A DNA stretch of 64,000 bases from a virus, in the IMG/VR virus record IMGVR_UViG_3300027969_000043, positions 62,001 through 126,000 of that record, one strand, 5' to 3'. Positions 9,486 to 19,093 of the stretch are shown here, piece by piece. Within the stretch, counting starts at the first letter, position 1. Each line of letters starts with the position of its first letter. Below the pieces are notes generated by a model. The model worked only from the letters and a program-made list of their open reading frames with translations. It was not told the DNA's origin and searched no databases. Both the position numbers and the translations under genes were made by a program.

Positions 9486-12400
9486 TTATACCGATATATC
9501 ACCCGATAAATACCAAACGTCCCCAGACTTCTTTATTAATGTTGCAAAACTATACTGGCTTCTCAACTTTAATGCACCTCCAGAGCTTAATATAGTTACA
9601 CCAGTACCACCACTGATAGATGTTTGACCAGTACCATTTTGAACAATACCAATTTGAACACCAGTGCTAAAATTGGTTGTAGCACTAGGTGGTATGGATA
9701 CAACATTAGCCGTAGAACTAGTCATTTCAATAATGGTATTATTATTAGCCGCTGAAAGCTGTAAAGTATATGCCGTTCCAATAATAGCACCAAATGACAC
9801 ATTACTACTTGCTGATGTAATTCCTGTGATGGTATTTCCATTTACAGAACCTGTACCTGAAAGAGTGATTGTACCTGTTGCAGAATTATATGTACCACCA
9901 GTTACAGCATTTATTGTATATGTAAGTGCTGTACTACCACCTGAAGTAACACTCAACACATTACCTGACAATGTTGTTGCGCTTATATATGTTGGTAAAT
10001 TAAAATAGGTTGTTGCTGATATTGTTGTTGCTGTTAACCCAGATACAATTGTATTACCAGTTACTGTTAATGTATTTGCTGTCAGGCCAGCTAATCTAGC
10101 ATTACCAGTCACGTTTAACGTATTTGCAGTTAATCCACTAGTAAATATTGTTGCACCATTTACCGTTCCACCAGAAAATGTAGATGAACTAGCAGTAAAC
10201 GGGTCAACTTGAACAATTTTTGTAACCCCACTCAATCTAATTCTTAAATCATTATTTTGAATCCATATATCACCATCGTTTGGTGATGTCGGCGCTGTTG
10301 AACCAGTAATGAGCCTTAATGAAGCTTGAGTTGCAGTTGCGGCTGGAAGTGTTAATCTAGCAGTAGGTGTTTCTACACCAATACCAATCATACCTGTCGC
10401 TGTTGCACCTGTTGATGGATTACCAGTTGTTGTTGCATATGTATTTGAACCAAAAATAACACCACCAATATTAATTCGATTTGATGGTGTTCCAGACAAA
10501 CCTATATTTGTACCTACGATAATATTATTTGAACCTAAGTTACCACGCCAACCCGTTTGATATCCTAACAATATTGATTGGCTACCACCAGTCATAAAAT
10601 AGCCAGCTCTATAACCAATAGCCACTAAATCCGATGGTCCGCCAACAATTGACCTACCTGATTCAGAACCCATGATTATTGATGTTGTAACACCTGTCGA
10701 GCTAATACCAGCACTTTGACCAACAATTATTGAAGTTGATGACCCCGAAGCGTCCAGCCCAGCATTATTACCAACAAAAACAGAATTTAACGCAGTTGTT
10801 GCACCATTACCAGCAGAACTACCAATAAAAATAACGTTTGAAGTTACAAAACCACTAATTGATGAATCAGCACCAGCAGCATTACCAATATAAATTGAGG
10901 ATGAAGGTGTATAATTTCTAGCACCTGCCGACAATCCAATACCGACAGAGCTACTTAACGTAACACCATTAATACCCGCATTAGAACCAATGTACACTGA
11001 CGCAGAAGCACCATTTGTATTTAAACCAGCACTATTACCAATAAAAACAGAATTTGTTGAAGTACCTGACAAATCTTTGCCAGCTTGAAAACCAATAACT
11101 ACTGTATTTGCAAATGTGCTAGCTGTATCAGCAGTATATTGTCTAGATTGAAAACCAGCTTGATTACCAATAATAACCGCACTAGTTGCTTGACCCTTAT
11201 TAGTTTTATACGCTGATGTCCCAATAACAACACTACTCGATAACCTACTAGATGCACGAGCGGCTTCAGTACCAATAACGACCGTATTTTGCGAATTACC
11301 CGAAACAAATGCCCCCGCTAAATTACCTATAAAGGTTGAATTAGCAATTGTACCTGCATTTGTCGAACCAGTTGCTGGAAAATAAGGATTTGTCGCAGCA
11401 TTTGTTCCAATTGCAATAACATTAGCCGCATTATTTGCTGTTGCCGCACTCAAAAGACCGTTAAAACCTATAACAACACCATATGTTAAACCAGTAGACC
11501 TAGAACCAGCATCAGTACCAACTAAAACACTACCATATGACAAATAATTATTAAGACCAGCCCTGTAACCAATATAGTCAGAATAATCATTACCCGTAGC
11601 ACCACTACCAGCTTGATAACCAATGAAATTAAAAAATTTAGTATTAGTTGTACCACTACCAGCTTCATAGCCAATTATATTACCATATTGTATATTACTA
11701 GATAATTGACCAGCTGAAGCACCAATAAGTGTTGTACCTGTTATAGCTGACGCTTGATAACCAGCTTGGTTACCAATAAAATTTAAATCACTATTTACGG
11801 TTACATCTGAAAAAAGAACACCCAAACCCGCATTGTAACCAATAAAATTTGAGAAAGTTATACCAGTTGATGATTCACCAGCACTAGTACCAATAAAATT
11901 TGAAGCTGATGTGTTTCTAGCACCATCACCAGCAGCAGAACCAATAAAAGATGACCCCCCTATATTCCTAGCACCATTACCAGCACCATACCCCATAAAA
12001 TTTGAATAACTTGACTCACTTGCACCACCACCAGCATCACTACCAAATAAATTTGAATTAGTAATATCCGTTGCCTCCTTACCAGCATCCTTACCAATAA
12101 AATTTGAATTGGTAATACCAGAAGCAGAACTCCCAGCATTTGAACCAATAAAATTTGAAGAGGCTAAATCAGAACCGTTCGATGCTGCATTGTAACCAAT
12201 AGCATTTATTTTTAATATATTACCAAACCCATCAGTATTATTAATACCATAACCAGCAGTATCACCAATAAAATTTGAACTAGTAACACCCGTTGTAAGT
12301 CTACCAGCATTATAACCAATGAAATTTGAACGGCTTGTCGCACTTGCCCCATCACCAACATTACTACCAATAAAATTTGAATATATTGAATCGTTAGCGC

Positions 12401-15400
12401 TAATTCCAGCAGAATTACCAATAAAATTTGAATATGTTACACCAGTTGCATTTTGACCAGCATCTGAACCAATAAAATTAGAGTCATCTGAGTTAATTGC
12501 TTGATACCCAGCACCACCACCAATAAAGTTTGAATTACTAGAACTAGACGCATAAATACCAGCATTTTGACCGATAAAATTTGAACCAGTAACACCAGTT
12601 AGTTCAGAACCAGCATAATTGCCAATAAAATTTGAGCTTTGAACATTACTTGCCAAATTACCAGCTCCGATTACAGCAAAAAATGAATTAGTTATACCAC
12701 TCGAAGAAGCACCAGCTTCGGTACCAATAAAACTAGATTGATATATATCAAATGTGTTAGTACCAGCGTTATCACCAAAAAAATCTGCCAATTGGGAATC
12801 AATATTATTTGCCCCAGCATTTTTACCAATAAAGTTCGAGCGAGTAGTGCCCGTACTATTACTACCAGCACCTTGCCCAACAACAAACATATCGTTACCC
12901 AAAGCCTCAGCACCAGAACCGATGGCTATTGAATCGCTAGCTGAAACAACTGGTGGTGTTGTTGGATTTGTTGATGGTTCAGCGTAGTATTTTAAAGAAA
13001 CCGTTGACGCACTGCCTGTTAATCCAGAAACTGGATAAGCATGTAGAACACCATCAGTATCAATACTAACAACAAATGTATCAGCTGTTGTTGCTGTTAA
13101 TCCTTGAAATCTAACAGGGTTTGTTGCTGCTGATATGTGTAATGTGTTGGTTGCAGCTGTTGTACCAAAACCAGTGTTTCCTGATGCATCAACATATAAT
13201 CTAATTGTACCAGCACCGTTAGCGATAACGATGCTATTGGTTAAACCACTTGTAAGTTGTGGTATGTTATTACCAATAACAAGGTTATTGCTTCCTGTTA
13301 TAATACCCTTACCAGCATAATTACCAATATAAATATTATTATCACCACTTGTTTGTCCAGAGCCAGCTAGTAAACCAATTAAAATAGTATTGTTTAAATT
13401 AGCAATACCTGTATAACCACTATTTAATACCCCCGTAGCCCACCCAATACTAGTATTACCTGAACCCGTTTGATTATGATACAATGCTCCTTGACCAACA
13501 CCCGTGTTATTAATACCTGTTGTATTATTATATAACGCGGCGTAACCAATACCTGTATTATAGTTACCTGTTGTGTTAAATCTAAGAGCAACGCTACCAG
13601 TACTAGTATTTCCAGTACCAATAGTACTAGTAGCTAATGACGCATAACCAATTGCTGTGTTTGAGTTACCTGTAGTGTTTACAAGTAGAGCACTAGACCC
13701 AACAGCTGTATTAAAACTACTACCAGTTGTGTCTCTTAATGTACCATTACCAACACCTGTATTACTACCACCAACAGCAAGTTTACTCAACGAACCGTAA
13801 CCAATCGCAAAATTTAAATTACCTGTTGTATTTGCAGCTAAAGCACCAGAGCCAATTGCTAAATTTCTAATTCCCGTAGTATTTAATGATAAACTACCCG
13901 CACCAATAGCAGTATTTTCATAACCAGTAGTATTGTTAGTTAACGCACTAGTACCAATTGCGTTATTAGTATATCCAATTGTATTTTTTGCTAAAGCTTG
14001 ATAACCGATTGCAGTATTGCTATAACCACTTGTAACCCCTGATAATGAACCAGCACCAATACCCACATTACCACCAAAATTAACACCAGAATCAATTGTT
14101 GTAAAATTACCAGCACTATTACCTAAAAATAAGTTATTGGTACCATATGAATGAATAAATCTATTTGAATTCTGATTAATAACACCAGAACTTGATGATG
14201 TGGTACTAGGTATACCAACAGTTGTTGCCGATAAATCACCGTTTACCGTAAACCCACTAACTGTATTAAAGTTTGTTGTAAATGTTCGACCACTAGAATC
14301 ATTTATTGTAAATGTATTTGCTGAAGATATATATCCAAAACTAGTAATAACCGTATCAGTATATCCACTTGTAAATCCTGAAACATCAAACACACCACGA
14401 CCACTCAATGCCAACCAATTAAGTGTATCACCTGTTGGTGGTGTAGCACTAGGCCCAGCATTAGCAGATATTACAAAATAATCTTTATTATTACCACTAT
14501 ATGTAACAACCGTATCTGCTGTATATGCAGACACCGCCCTCCAATTACCAGCATAATACAAACCAGTACGGCTATTGCTAACATTTGAATAAAACGTAAC
14601 AACACCACTGTTTTTATTATAGGTACCACCAGTTACAGTCATATCTGTAGCCAATATACTTAGGCTTACTGTTAATGGTGAGTTATTGTTTTGATTAATG
14701 GTTAAATCATAATCACCCTGACTAAATGTAAAACCAGTCACATAAACATCTTGTGGTAACCCATTATATTGTGTTGCCGATATCGTTGTTGCTGAAAAAG
14801 TATTTGCTGTTAAACCACTAGTAAATATTGTCGCACCACCAACAGAACCACCAGTAAAAGTATCTACTGGTAAATTAAGATATGTTGTTGCTGATATTGT
14901 ATTAGCAGATAATCCACCAGTGAATAAAGTAGCCCCATTAACGGTACCACCAGTAAAGTTACCAACTGGCAGATTAAGGTATGTTGTTGCCGATATTGTA
15001 TTACCACTAAGTCCGTTGGTGAATAAAGTAGCCCCGTTAACGGTACCACCAGTAAAATTACCAACTGGTAAGTTAAGATATGTTGTGGCGCTAATTGTAT
15101 TTGCGGTTAAACCACTAGTAAATATTGTCGCACCACCAACTGAACCACCAGTAAAGTTACCAACTGGTAGGTTAAGATATGTTGTTGCTGATATTGTATT
15201 ACCACTAAGTCCGTTGGTAAATAAAGTAGCTCCGCTAACAGTACCACCATCAAAAGGGTCAATGGTTTTTAATACTAAATCATTATCTGCAATACCATTA
15301 TTATACCAGTATTCAATCACACCAGAACCAGAAAAAATACCAACGGTCAACCCCTTTGTTCTTTGTAATGATAGTATATTAGTATTAGCGTCTGTAACAC

Positions 15401-15476
15401 CACTCCATGGACCGTAACGGTTGTCCAATACTTTTGGTGAGTTACTATTTATATTGTCACTAAGATTTATTCCCAT
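9486..15476 (-). CDS. Giant repetitive tail-fibre/adhesin protein (1996 aa)
   Basis: This is the longest complete gene in the window. After a unique head (residues 1-76) come five near-identical 33-residue repeats containing GNTISATTYLNLPVGNFTGG (about 77-242), then beta modules shared with neighbours. Next is an array of 17-residue units of type NTAIGYxALxxNTTGxx (about 479-685), then two further arrays of SNFIGxxAGxxAxGVTx and related units (about 860-1660). The C-terminal 330 residues contain a second set of SGLTANT modules and a glycine/serine-rich tail ending LSGDISV. The 17-residue IG repeats resemble YadA-type left-handed beta-rolls, so a long trimeric spike is inferred. No S74 chaperone domain is present at its end, unlike two sister genes. 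It follows the upstream fibre gene by 5 bp, indicating one operon. Confidence 0.8.
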   Translation of the reverse strand: MGINLSDNINSNSPKVLDNRYGPWSGVTDANTNILSLQRTKGLTVGIFSGSGVIEYWYNNGIADNDLVLKTIDPFDGGTVSGATLFTNGLSGNTISATTYLNLPVGNFTGGSVGGATIFTSGLTANTISATTYLNLPVGNFTGGTVNGATLFTNGLSGNTISATTYLNLPVGNFTGGTVNGATLFTGGLSANTISATTYLNLPVDTFTGGSVGGATIFTSGLTANTFSATTISATQYNGLPQDVYVTGFTFSQGDYDLTINQNNNSPLTVSLSILATDMTVTGGTYNKNSGVVTFYSNVSNSRTGLYYAGNWRAVSAYTADTVVTYSGNNKDYFVISANAGPSATPPTGDTLNWLALSGRGVFDVSGFTSGYTDTVITSFGYISSANTFTINDSSGRTFTTNFNTVSGFTVNGDLSATTVGIPSTTSSSSGVINQNSNRFIHSYGTNNLFLGNSAGNFTTIDSGVNFGGNVGIGAGSLSGVTSGYSNTAIGYQALAKNTIGYTNNAIGTSALTNNTTGYENTAIGAGSLSLNTTGIRNLAIGSGALAANTTGNLNFAIGYGSLSKLAVGGSNTGVGNGTLRDTTGSSFNTAVGSSALLVNTTGNSNTAIGYASLATSTIGTGNTSTGSVALRFNTTGNYNTGIGYAALYNNTTGINNTGVGQGALYHNQTGSGNTSIGWATGVLNSGYTGIANLNNTILIGLLAGSGQTSGDNNIYIGNYAGKGIITGSNNLVIGNNIPQLTSGLTNSIVIANGAGTIRLYVDASGNTGFGTTAATNTLHISAATNPVRFQGLTATTADTFVVSIDTDGVLHAYPVSGLTGSASTVSLKYYAEPSTNPTTPPVVSASDSIAIGSGAEALGNDMFVVGQGAGSNSTGTTRSNFIGKNAGANNIDSQLADFFGDNAGTNTFDIYQSSFIGTEAGASSSGITNSFFAVIGAGNLASNVQSSNFIGNYAGSELTGVTGSNFIGQNAGIYASSSSNSNFIGGGAGYQAINSDDSNFIGSDAGQNATGVTYSNFIGNSAGISANDSIYSNFIGSNVGDGASATSRSNFIGYNAGRLTTGVTSSNFIGDTAGYGINNTDGFGNILKINAIGYNAASNGSDLASSNFIGSNAGSSASGITNSNFIGKDAGKEATDITNSNLFGSDAGGGASESSYSNFMGYGAGNGARNIGGSSFIGSAAGDGARNTSASNFIGTSAGESSTGITFSNFIGYNAGLGVLFSDVTVNSDLNFIGNQAGYQASAITGTTLIGASAGQLSSNIQYGNIIGYEAGSGTTNTKFFNFIGYQAGSGATGNDYSDYIGYRAGLNNYLSYGSVLVGTDAGSRSTGLTYGVVIGFNGLLSAATANNAANVIAIGTNAATNPYFPATGSTNAGTIANSTFIGNLAGAFVSGNSQNTVVIGTEAARASSRLSSSVVIGTSAYKTNKGQATSAVIIGNQAGFQSRQYTADTASTFANTVVIGFQAGKDLSGTSTNSVFIGNSAGLNTNGASASVYIGSNAGINGVTLSSSVGIGLSAGARNYTPSSSIYIGNAAGADSSISGFVTSNVIFIGSSAGNGATTALNSVFVGNNAGLDASGSSTSIIVGQSAGISSTGVTTSIIMGSESGRSIVGGPSDLVAIGYRAGYFMTGGSQSILLGYQTGWRGNLGSNNIIVGTNIGLSGTPSNRINIGGVIFGSNTYATTTGNPSTGATATGMIGIGVETPTARLTLPAATATQASLRLITGSTAPTSPNDGDIWIQNNDLRIRLSGVTKIVQVDPFTASSSTFSGGTVNGATIFTSGLTANTLNVTGNARLAGLTANTLTVTGNTIVSGLTATTISATTYFNLPTYISATTLSGNVLSVTSGGSTALTYTINAVTGGTYNSATGTITLSGTGSVNGNTITGITSASSNVSFGAIIGTAYTLQLSAANNNTIIEMTSSTANVVSIPPSATTNFSTGVQIGIVQNGTGQTSISGGTGVTILSSGGALKLRSQYSFATLIKKSGDVWYLSGDISV
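11580..12900 (-). repeat. Tandem 51-bp (17-codon) SNFIG repeat array
   Basis: Repeated SNFIGxxAGxxAxGxTx units of exactly 17 residues, for example SNFIGQNAGIYASSSSN followed by SNFIGGGAGYQAINSDD. The core codons for NFIG are conserved while the variable positions differ in every unit. Related arrays occur at about 13420-14040 and 1-1320. Confidence 0.75.
13420..14040 (-). repeat. Tandem 51-bp (17-codon) NTAIG repeat array
   Basis: About a dozen 17-residue units such as NTAIGYQALAKNTIGYT and NNAIGTSALTNNTTGYE. It is a distinct subfamily from the SNFIG array in the same gene, with A-L in place of A-G after the IG core. Confidence 0.7.
14753..15248 (-). repeat. Five tandem 99-bp repeats (33 codons)
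   Basis: Each unit encodes FTGGxVxGATxFTxGLxxNTISATTYLNLPVGN with few changes. The nucleotide copies are also close to identical, implying recent amplification or ongoing recombination inside the fibre gene. Confidence 0.75.
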
Positions 15477-15481
15477 ATTAT

Positions 15482-17248
15482 TTAATTATTTCTAAATTCT
15501 AATGTTTGTTGCACAGTAGGATAAACACTCCAATGCATTTTATAGTTAATTCCAGACCAATAAGATTCTGGACTTTTAACGGGTTGTAAAACGGCTGTTG
15601 TAATAAAACTATTATCAATATTACCAAAATTAAAACCAGTCTCCCACCATAATGTTTTTGTTGTATATCCAGAATAATAAGCAACCCAAATAAATTCACC
15701 AGTATTTAGTGTATTATATGGTATTGATATCGTACCAGATGCTGATGATAAAACTTTATTTGCTGTACCAGCAGATATAGTATCCGCAATATCCTGAGCC
15801 GTTGGCAATGTATTTGATTTACCCCAGAAATATGGGTATATACCTGTTATAGTAAATGTTGTTGAAGAAAAATTACTACTAGCTGCTTGTGGTGCGTTAA
15901 CAGAACGCACAGCTGGTGTTCTTGTATCAACAACTCCTTTGTTATTATTTTTAGAAGACCCAGAGGCATAATTACCGTCACCGTTATAAATTGTTGTTGA
16001 TGAATTACCCACCACAGGTGCTGGTATAACATACGATTCGGAATACGACGGTGTCATTGTGTACCTAAAATTAGGGTTATTAGGATTCGGATAGGTAAAT
16101 TGATTTGGAACAGCTGTTGTTGAAGATACCGCAAACGTCGTATCGGTAAATAATGAAGAACCATCCCTTAATACCCTTAGCTGTGAAAAAGCACCTGCGT
16201 CATTTTTAACACCAAACACACTAATAGTTGGTGAATATGTTACACCAATCTCTAATGTTTGTGTTGATGGACCAGTCATTGTTATTGTTGGTATTGTGTA
16301 TGTTGGATTAGCAACAGGAAATAAAATATCATCAAACAACTGAACCAATGTTCTACCTGTTAATAATGAAACAGTTGTTCCAGCTGATAACCCACCAATA
16401 CCCCTATCCATTGCTAACCCTCCATCTAAAGCAGTATTATAAAGAGAATATAACGAATTACCGTTCCTACCTAAACCAGTATTTGCTGATACCGTAATCC
16501 CAACGTTTGAAAGATTTGAACCATCACCATAATATGTTGATGCACTAACAGTCGTAGCTGATATGGTACCCATATTAGCAGTTGTTGCTGAAATCAGTCC
16601 AGAACTAATAGATACAGCATTTAACGTATTAAATGTTGCAGCACTATTAACGGTTAAATTACCACTAATAGTTAAACCTGTCATACTATTTACCCTCTGC
16701 GTAAATGTTGCACCGCTAGAATCAAAAATACTAAATGTATTATTTTGATATGTAAAACCAGTAACACGTATATCCGTATACCCACTTGCAAATCCAACAA
16801 CAGGAAATGTACCACCACTATTATTAATAAACGTAACAACACCGTTATTTTTGTCATAAGTACCACCAGTTACCCTCATATCTGTAGCTAGTATCGATAA
16901 AGATTCCGTTGTTGACCAAGTGTCGTTTCTACTTATGGTTAAGTTATAGTTAGCAACATCAAAAGTTAAACCAGTCACATAAACATCGTCAGATGGTTTA
17001 AAAAATCCAGTCACGTCAAACGTTCCACCACTAATATTAGTAAAAGTGATAATACCTGTAGTATCATTATAAGTACCGCCAGTTATTACAGCTTCAACAT
17101 TCAATCCATCGGTTATAAAATTAGCTAAAGTACTTAATGCAACTTTTTTTGTTTGGTTACCATTAACAATAGGCATTACATCATTATTGGTTAATGATGT
17201 GGCAAATGTTAATTGACTAATTTTTTTATTTTCGTTTTGTGCTGGCAT
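15482..17248 (-). CDS. Tail-fibre/structural protein with modular beta repeats
   Basis: A 588-residue protein. The head (MPAQNENKKISQLTFATSLTN) resembles the ISQL..A..L..ND.xP fibre-attachment motif seen in many phage fibres. Residues about 55-215 contain two VTGGTY..GxxTF beta modules that recur in the 1996-aa and partial fibres. The C-terminal half (from about residue 300) has no repeats and resembles the end of the collagen-like fibre: both contain an LVQLFDDILFP or QQMFDALLYP segment and a PY-WGKS or -YGKS motif. This suggests a shared distal domain. It is 10 bp downstream of the LamG-like structural gene. Confidence 0.7.
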   Translation of the reverse strand: MPAQNENKKISQLTFATSLTNNDVMPIVNGNQTKKVALSTLANFITDGLNVEAVITGGTYNDTTGIITFTNISGGTFDVTGFFKPSDDVYVTGLTFDVANYNLTISRNDTWSTTESLSILATDMRVTGGTYDKNNGVVTFINNSGGTFPVVGFASGYTDIRVTGFTYQNNTFSIFDSSGATFTQRVNSMTGLTISGNLTVNSAATFNTLNAVSISSGLISATTANMGTISATTVSASTYYGDGSNLSNVGITVSANTGLGRNGNSLYSLYNTALDGGLAMDRGIGGLSAGTTVSLLTGRTLVQLFDDILFPVANPTYTIPTITMTGPSTQTLEIGVTYSPTISVFGVKNDAGAFSQLRVLRDGSSLFTDTTFAVSSTTAVPNQFTYPNPNNPNFRYTMTPSYSESYVIPAPVVGNSSTTIYNGDGNYASGSSKNNNKGVVDTRTPAVRSVNAPQAASSNFSSTTFTITGIYPYFWGKSNTLPTAQDIADTISAGTANKVLSSASGTISIPYNTLNTGEFIWVAYYSGYTTKTLWWETGFNFGNIDNSFITTAVLQPVKSPESYWSGINYKMHWSVYPTVQQTLEFRNN

Positions 17249-17258
17249 CTTTTTTAAT

Positions 17259-19070
17259 TTATTCTTGTTCTATTGCAAAAGAATCTTCCTGTAAAATCCA
17301 ATAATAATTCTCCAAAAGAATTAGGTTTGCGTTTGATGGATAATACCTAGATACTTCGCTTATATAAATATTCTGTATATCTGTAAAATATAAATCACAG
17401 ATATTAAATTTAAATTGAGATATACCCCCAATAAACGTTCCAGCAAAATTTTCTTGTATTGGTAAACCTAAATCATTTTGGTCTCTACCATCAAATGTTT
17501 GCGTTTCAATTAATCCCTGCGAACCGCCACCTAAACTAATGTTAAACGGAACACCAACTTGCTTTTCCATATGCTCTTCAAGCCTTCTTGCGATAAATTC
17601 ACTAAAATTATTTACAGTAAATTTAAGCCTACCATTAATATAAAACATCAACCTACCAGTTCTTGGTTTTTTATATTTAAAATCACAATCATCATAGTAT
17701 TCATCCATTGTATATCGAATAACAACATTTGTCCATGCGTCATTCTGAACCATTCCGCTTGAAGAATAACCCTCTTGTATTGTTATTCCACTAACATAAG
17801 TTGTTCCAGAACATTGACCAGTCACACTTAAAAGCCTGTATCCAATACTACCATCATCTTTAATTCTAAACCCTAATGCGTTATCTAGGATATCTAATTT
17901 GTAATCTAAATTATCAAATTCAATTGATTCACTAAAACCAGAAAAACTACAAACAGTTTGATTACCAAATCCACTAGGATTAGAATTACCGCATGAATGA
18001 CATCTTGTTGAACCACTACCAGCCCTACCATATATTAAAAACGGATTTTCTGTGTTAGTTATTACTGTTTTTGGTGTTGTAATAACTAATGGCCCACCAG
18101 AATAAGTACAAACAGTTTTGCTACCTAGACCGCTATGATTTACAGCACCGCACGAATGACATCTACTTGGACGCATTCCAGCTCTACCATAGATTAAAAA
18201 TGGATTTGTAATATATTCGGTATTTACACTATCTGGATATAAAGATATCAACTCACCACTCGCACCAGTAATAAAAATTTCTGGTTCTTTAGGTATTGTA
18301 CACCAATCACTTAGTGTATCGGTACAACCAGCTGGGACGGTACAACCACTGGTACAACCAGTATCAGCACCCTCAAACAAATTCCAAAATTTATTTTCAG
18401 CACGCGTACCCATATAAAAGAAAAATCCTTTATTGTTCGGGTATGTGTCATTTAATATTGTATCTGTATAACCAGAACACTGGTCTTCTTGTTTTTTTAA
18501 CCAAAATTGTGCGGCCCAAGCCTTATTTACTCTATTTGGTAAAACATCATATGTTGAACCATCTATCTTATAATATCCCTGATAAAAACCACCACACATT
18601 TGAGCATAATCGCCACTATCGTCATTTAATATATCTATTGGGTATATATAATCACCTGTTGTACCTGTGACCCTATTAAGATGCAATCTGCTATCACCAG
18701 ATGGGATAATCAGAGTTGTACCCGTTAATGCAGATAAAATAGCTTGATTTGTTGGGTCTGATGGATTTTTTTCAAAGGTTACCAATCCATTATCAATACC
18801 TGTAATACCTATCGTACTAAAAGTATATCCAGTATTTGTTGCACCAGTCCAATAATATAGACTTGAAATCGTATTTGCGGATGTTGAACCTGAAGAATAT
18901 ATTGCTGGTTCATTAAAATCAAACCAAACAACAGCACATTCACCAGTTATGGGAATATTGGGTATCAACGATTGATTATCATCGTCATTTGCTAGATAAA
19001 AATCCCAATAATCGCTATTAGATAATCTTAAATCCAGCTTTTTATACTTATAGTTTTTTATGTTTCCCAT
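17259..19070 (-). CDS. Virion structural protein with LamG-like domain and duplicated cysteine motif
   Basis: A 603-residue protein, not repetitive overall. The C-terminal half (QNDAWTNVVIRYTMDEYYDD, then GRLMFYINGRLKFTV) resembles a LamG/concanavalin-like jelly-roll fold, often carbohydrate-binding. In the middle, a segment of about 40 residues is duplicated, each copy reading NPFLIYGRAG followed by RCHSCG and a later VC, which could form small metal-binding knuckles. It begins just after a late-promoter-like motif at 19071-19086 and lies inside the fibre operon. It is probably a tail or fibre-network protein; no named family was recognised. Confidence 0.6.
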   Translation of the reverse strand: MGNIKNYKYKKLDLRLSNSDYWDFYLANDDDNQSLIPNIPITGECAVVWFDFNEPAIYSSGSTSANTISSLYYWTGATNTGYTFSTIGITGIDNGLVTFEKNPSDPTNQAILSALTGTTLIIPSGDSRLHLNRVTGTTGDYIYPIDILNDDSGDYAQMCGGFYQGYYKIDGSTYDVLPNRVNKAWAAQFWLKKQEDQCSGYTDTILNDTYPNNKGFFFYMGTRAENKFWNLFEGADTGCTSGCTVPAGCTDTLSDWCTIPKEPEIFITGASGELISLYPDSVNTEYITNPFLIYGRAGMRPSRCHSCGAVNHSGLGSKTVCTYSGGPLVITTPKTVITNTENPFLIYGRAGSGSTRCHSCGNSNPSGFGNQTVCSFSGFSESIEFDNLDYKLDILDNALGFRIKDDGSIGYRLLSVTGQCSGTTYVSGITIQEGYSSSGMVQNDAWTNVVIRYTMDEYYDDCDFKYKKPRTGRLMFYINGRLKFTVNNFSEFIARRLEEHMEKQVGVPFNISLGGGSQGLIETQTFDGRDQNDLGLPIQENFAGTFIGGISQFKFNICDLYFTDIQNIYISEVSRYYPSNANLILLENYYWILQEDSFAIEQE

Positions 19071-19086
19071 TATAATATATAAATAT
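19071..19086 (-). promoter_or_regulatory. Candidate phage late promoter (ATATTTATATATTATA)
   Basis: On the minus strand, ATATTTATATATTATA sits directly before the 17259-19070 start, with its first base 16 nt upstream of the ATG. It matches the ATATTTAT core found before several other late genes here. Confidence 0.4.
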
Positions 19087-19093
19087 CAATTTT

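Noticed and set aside
11580-14040. Regular 51-bp repeats resembling a CRISPR array
   Set aside because: The period matches 17 codons of an open protein frame and the repeats diverge in every copy. There are no spacer-like unique segments of constant length and no cas genes.
9664-15417. Short open frames on both strands inside the 9486-15476 gene
   Set aside because: They are shadows produced by codon bias and periodic repeats of the fibre gene.
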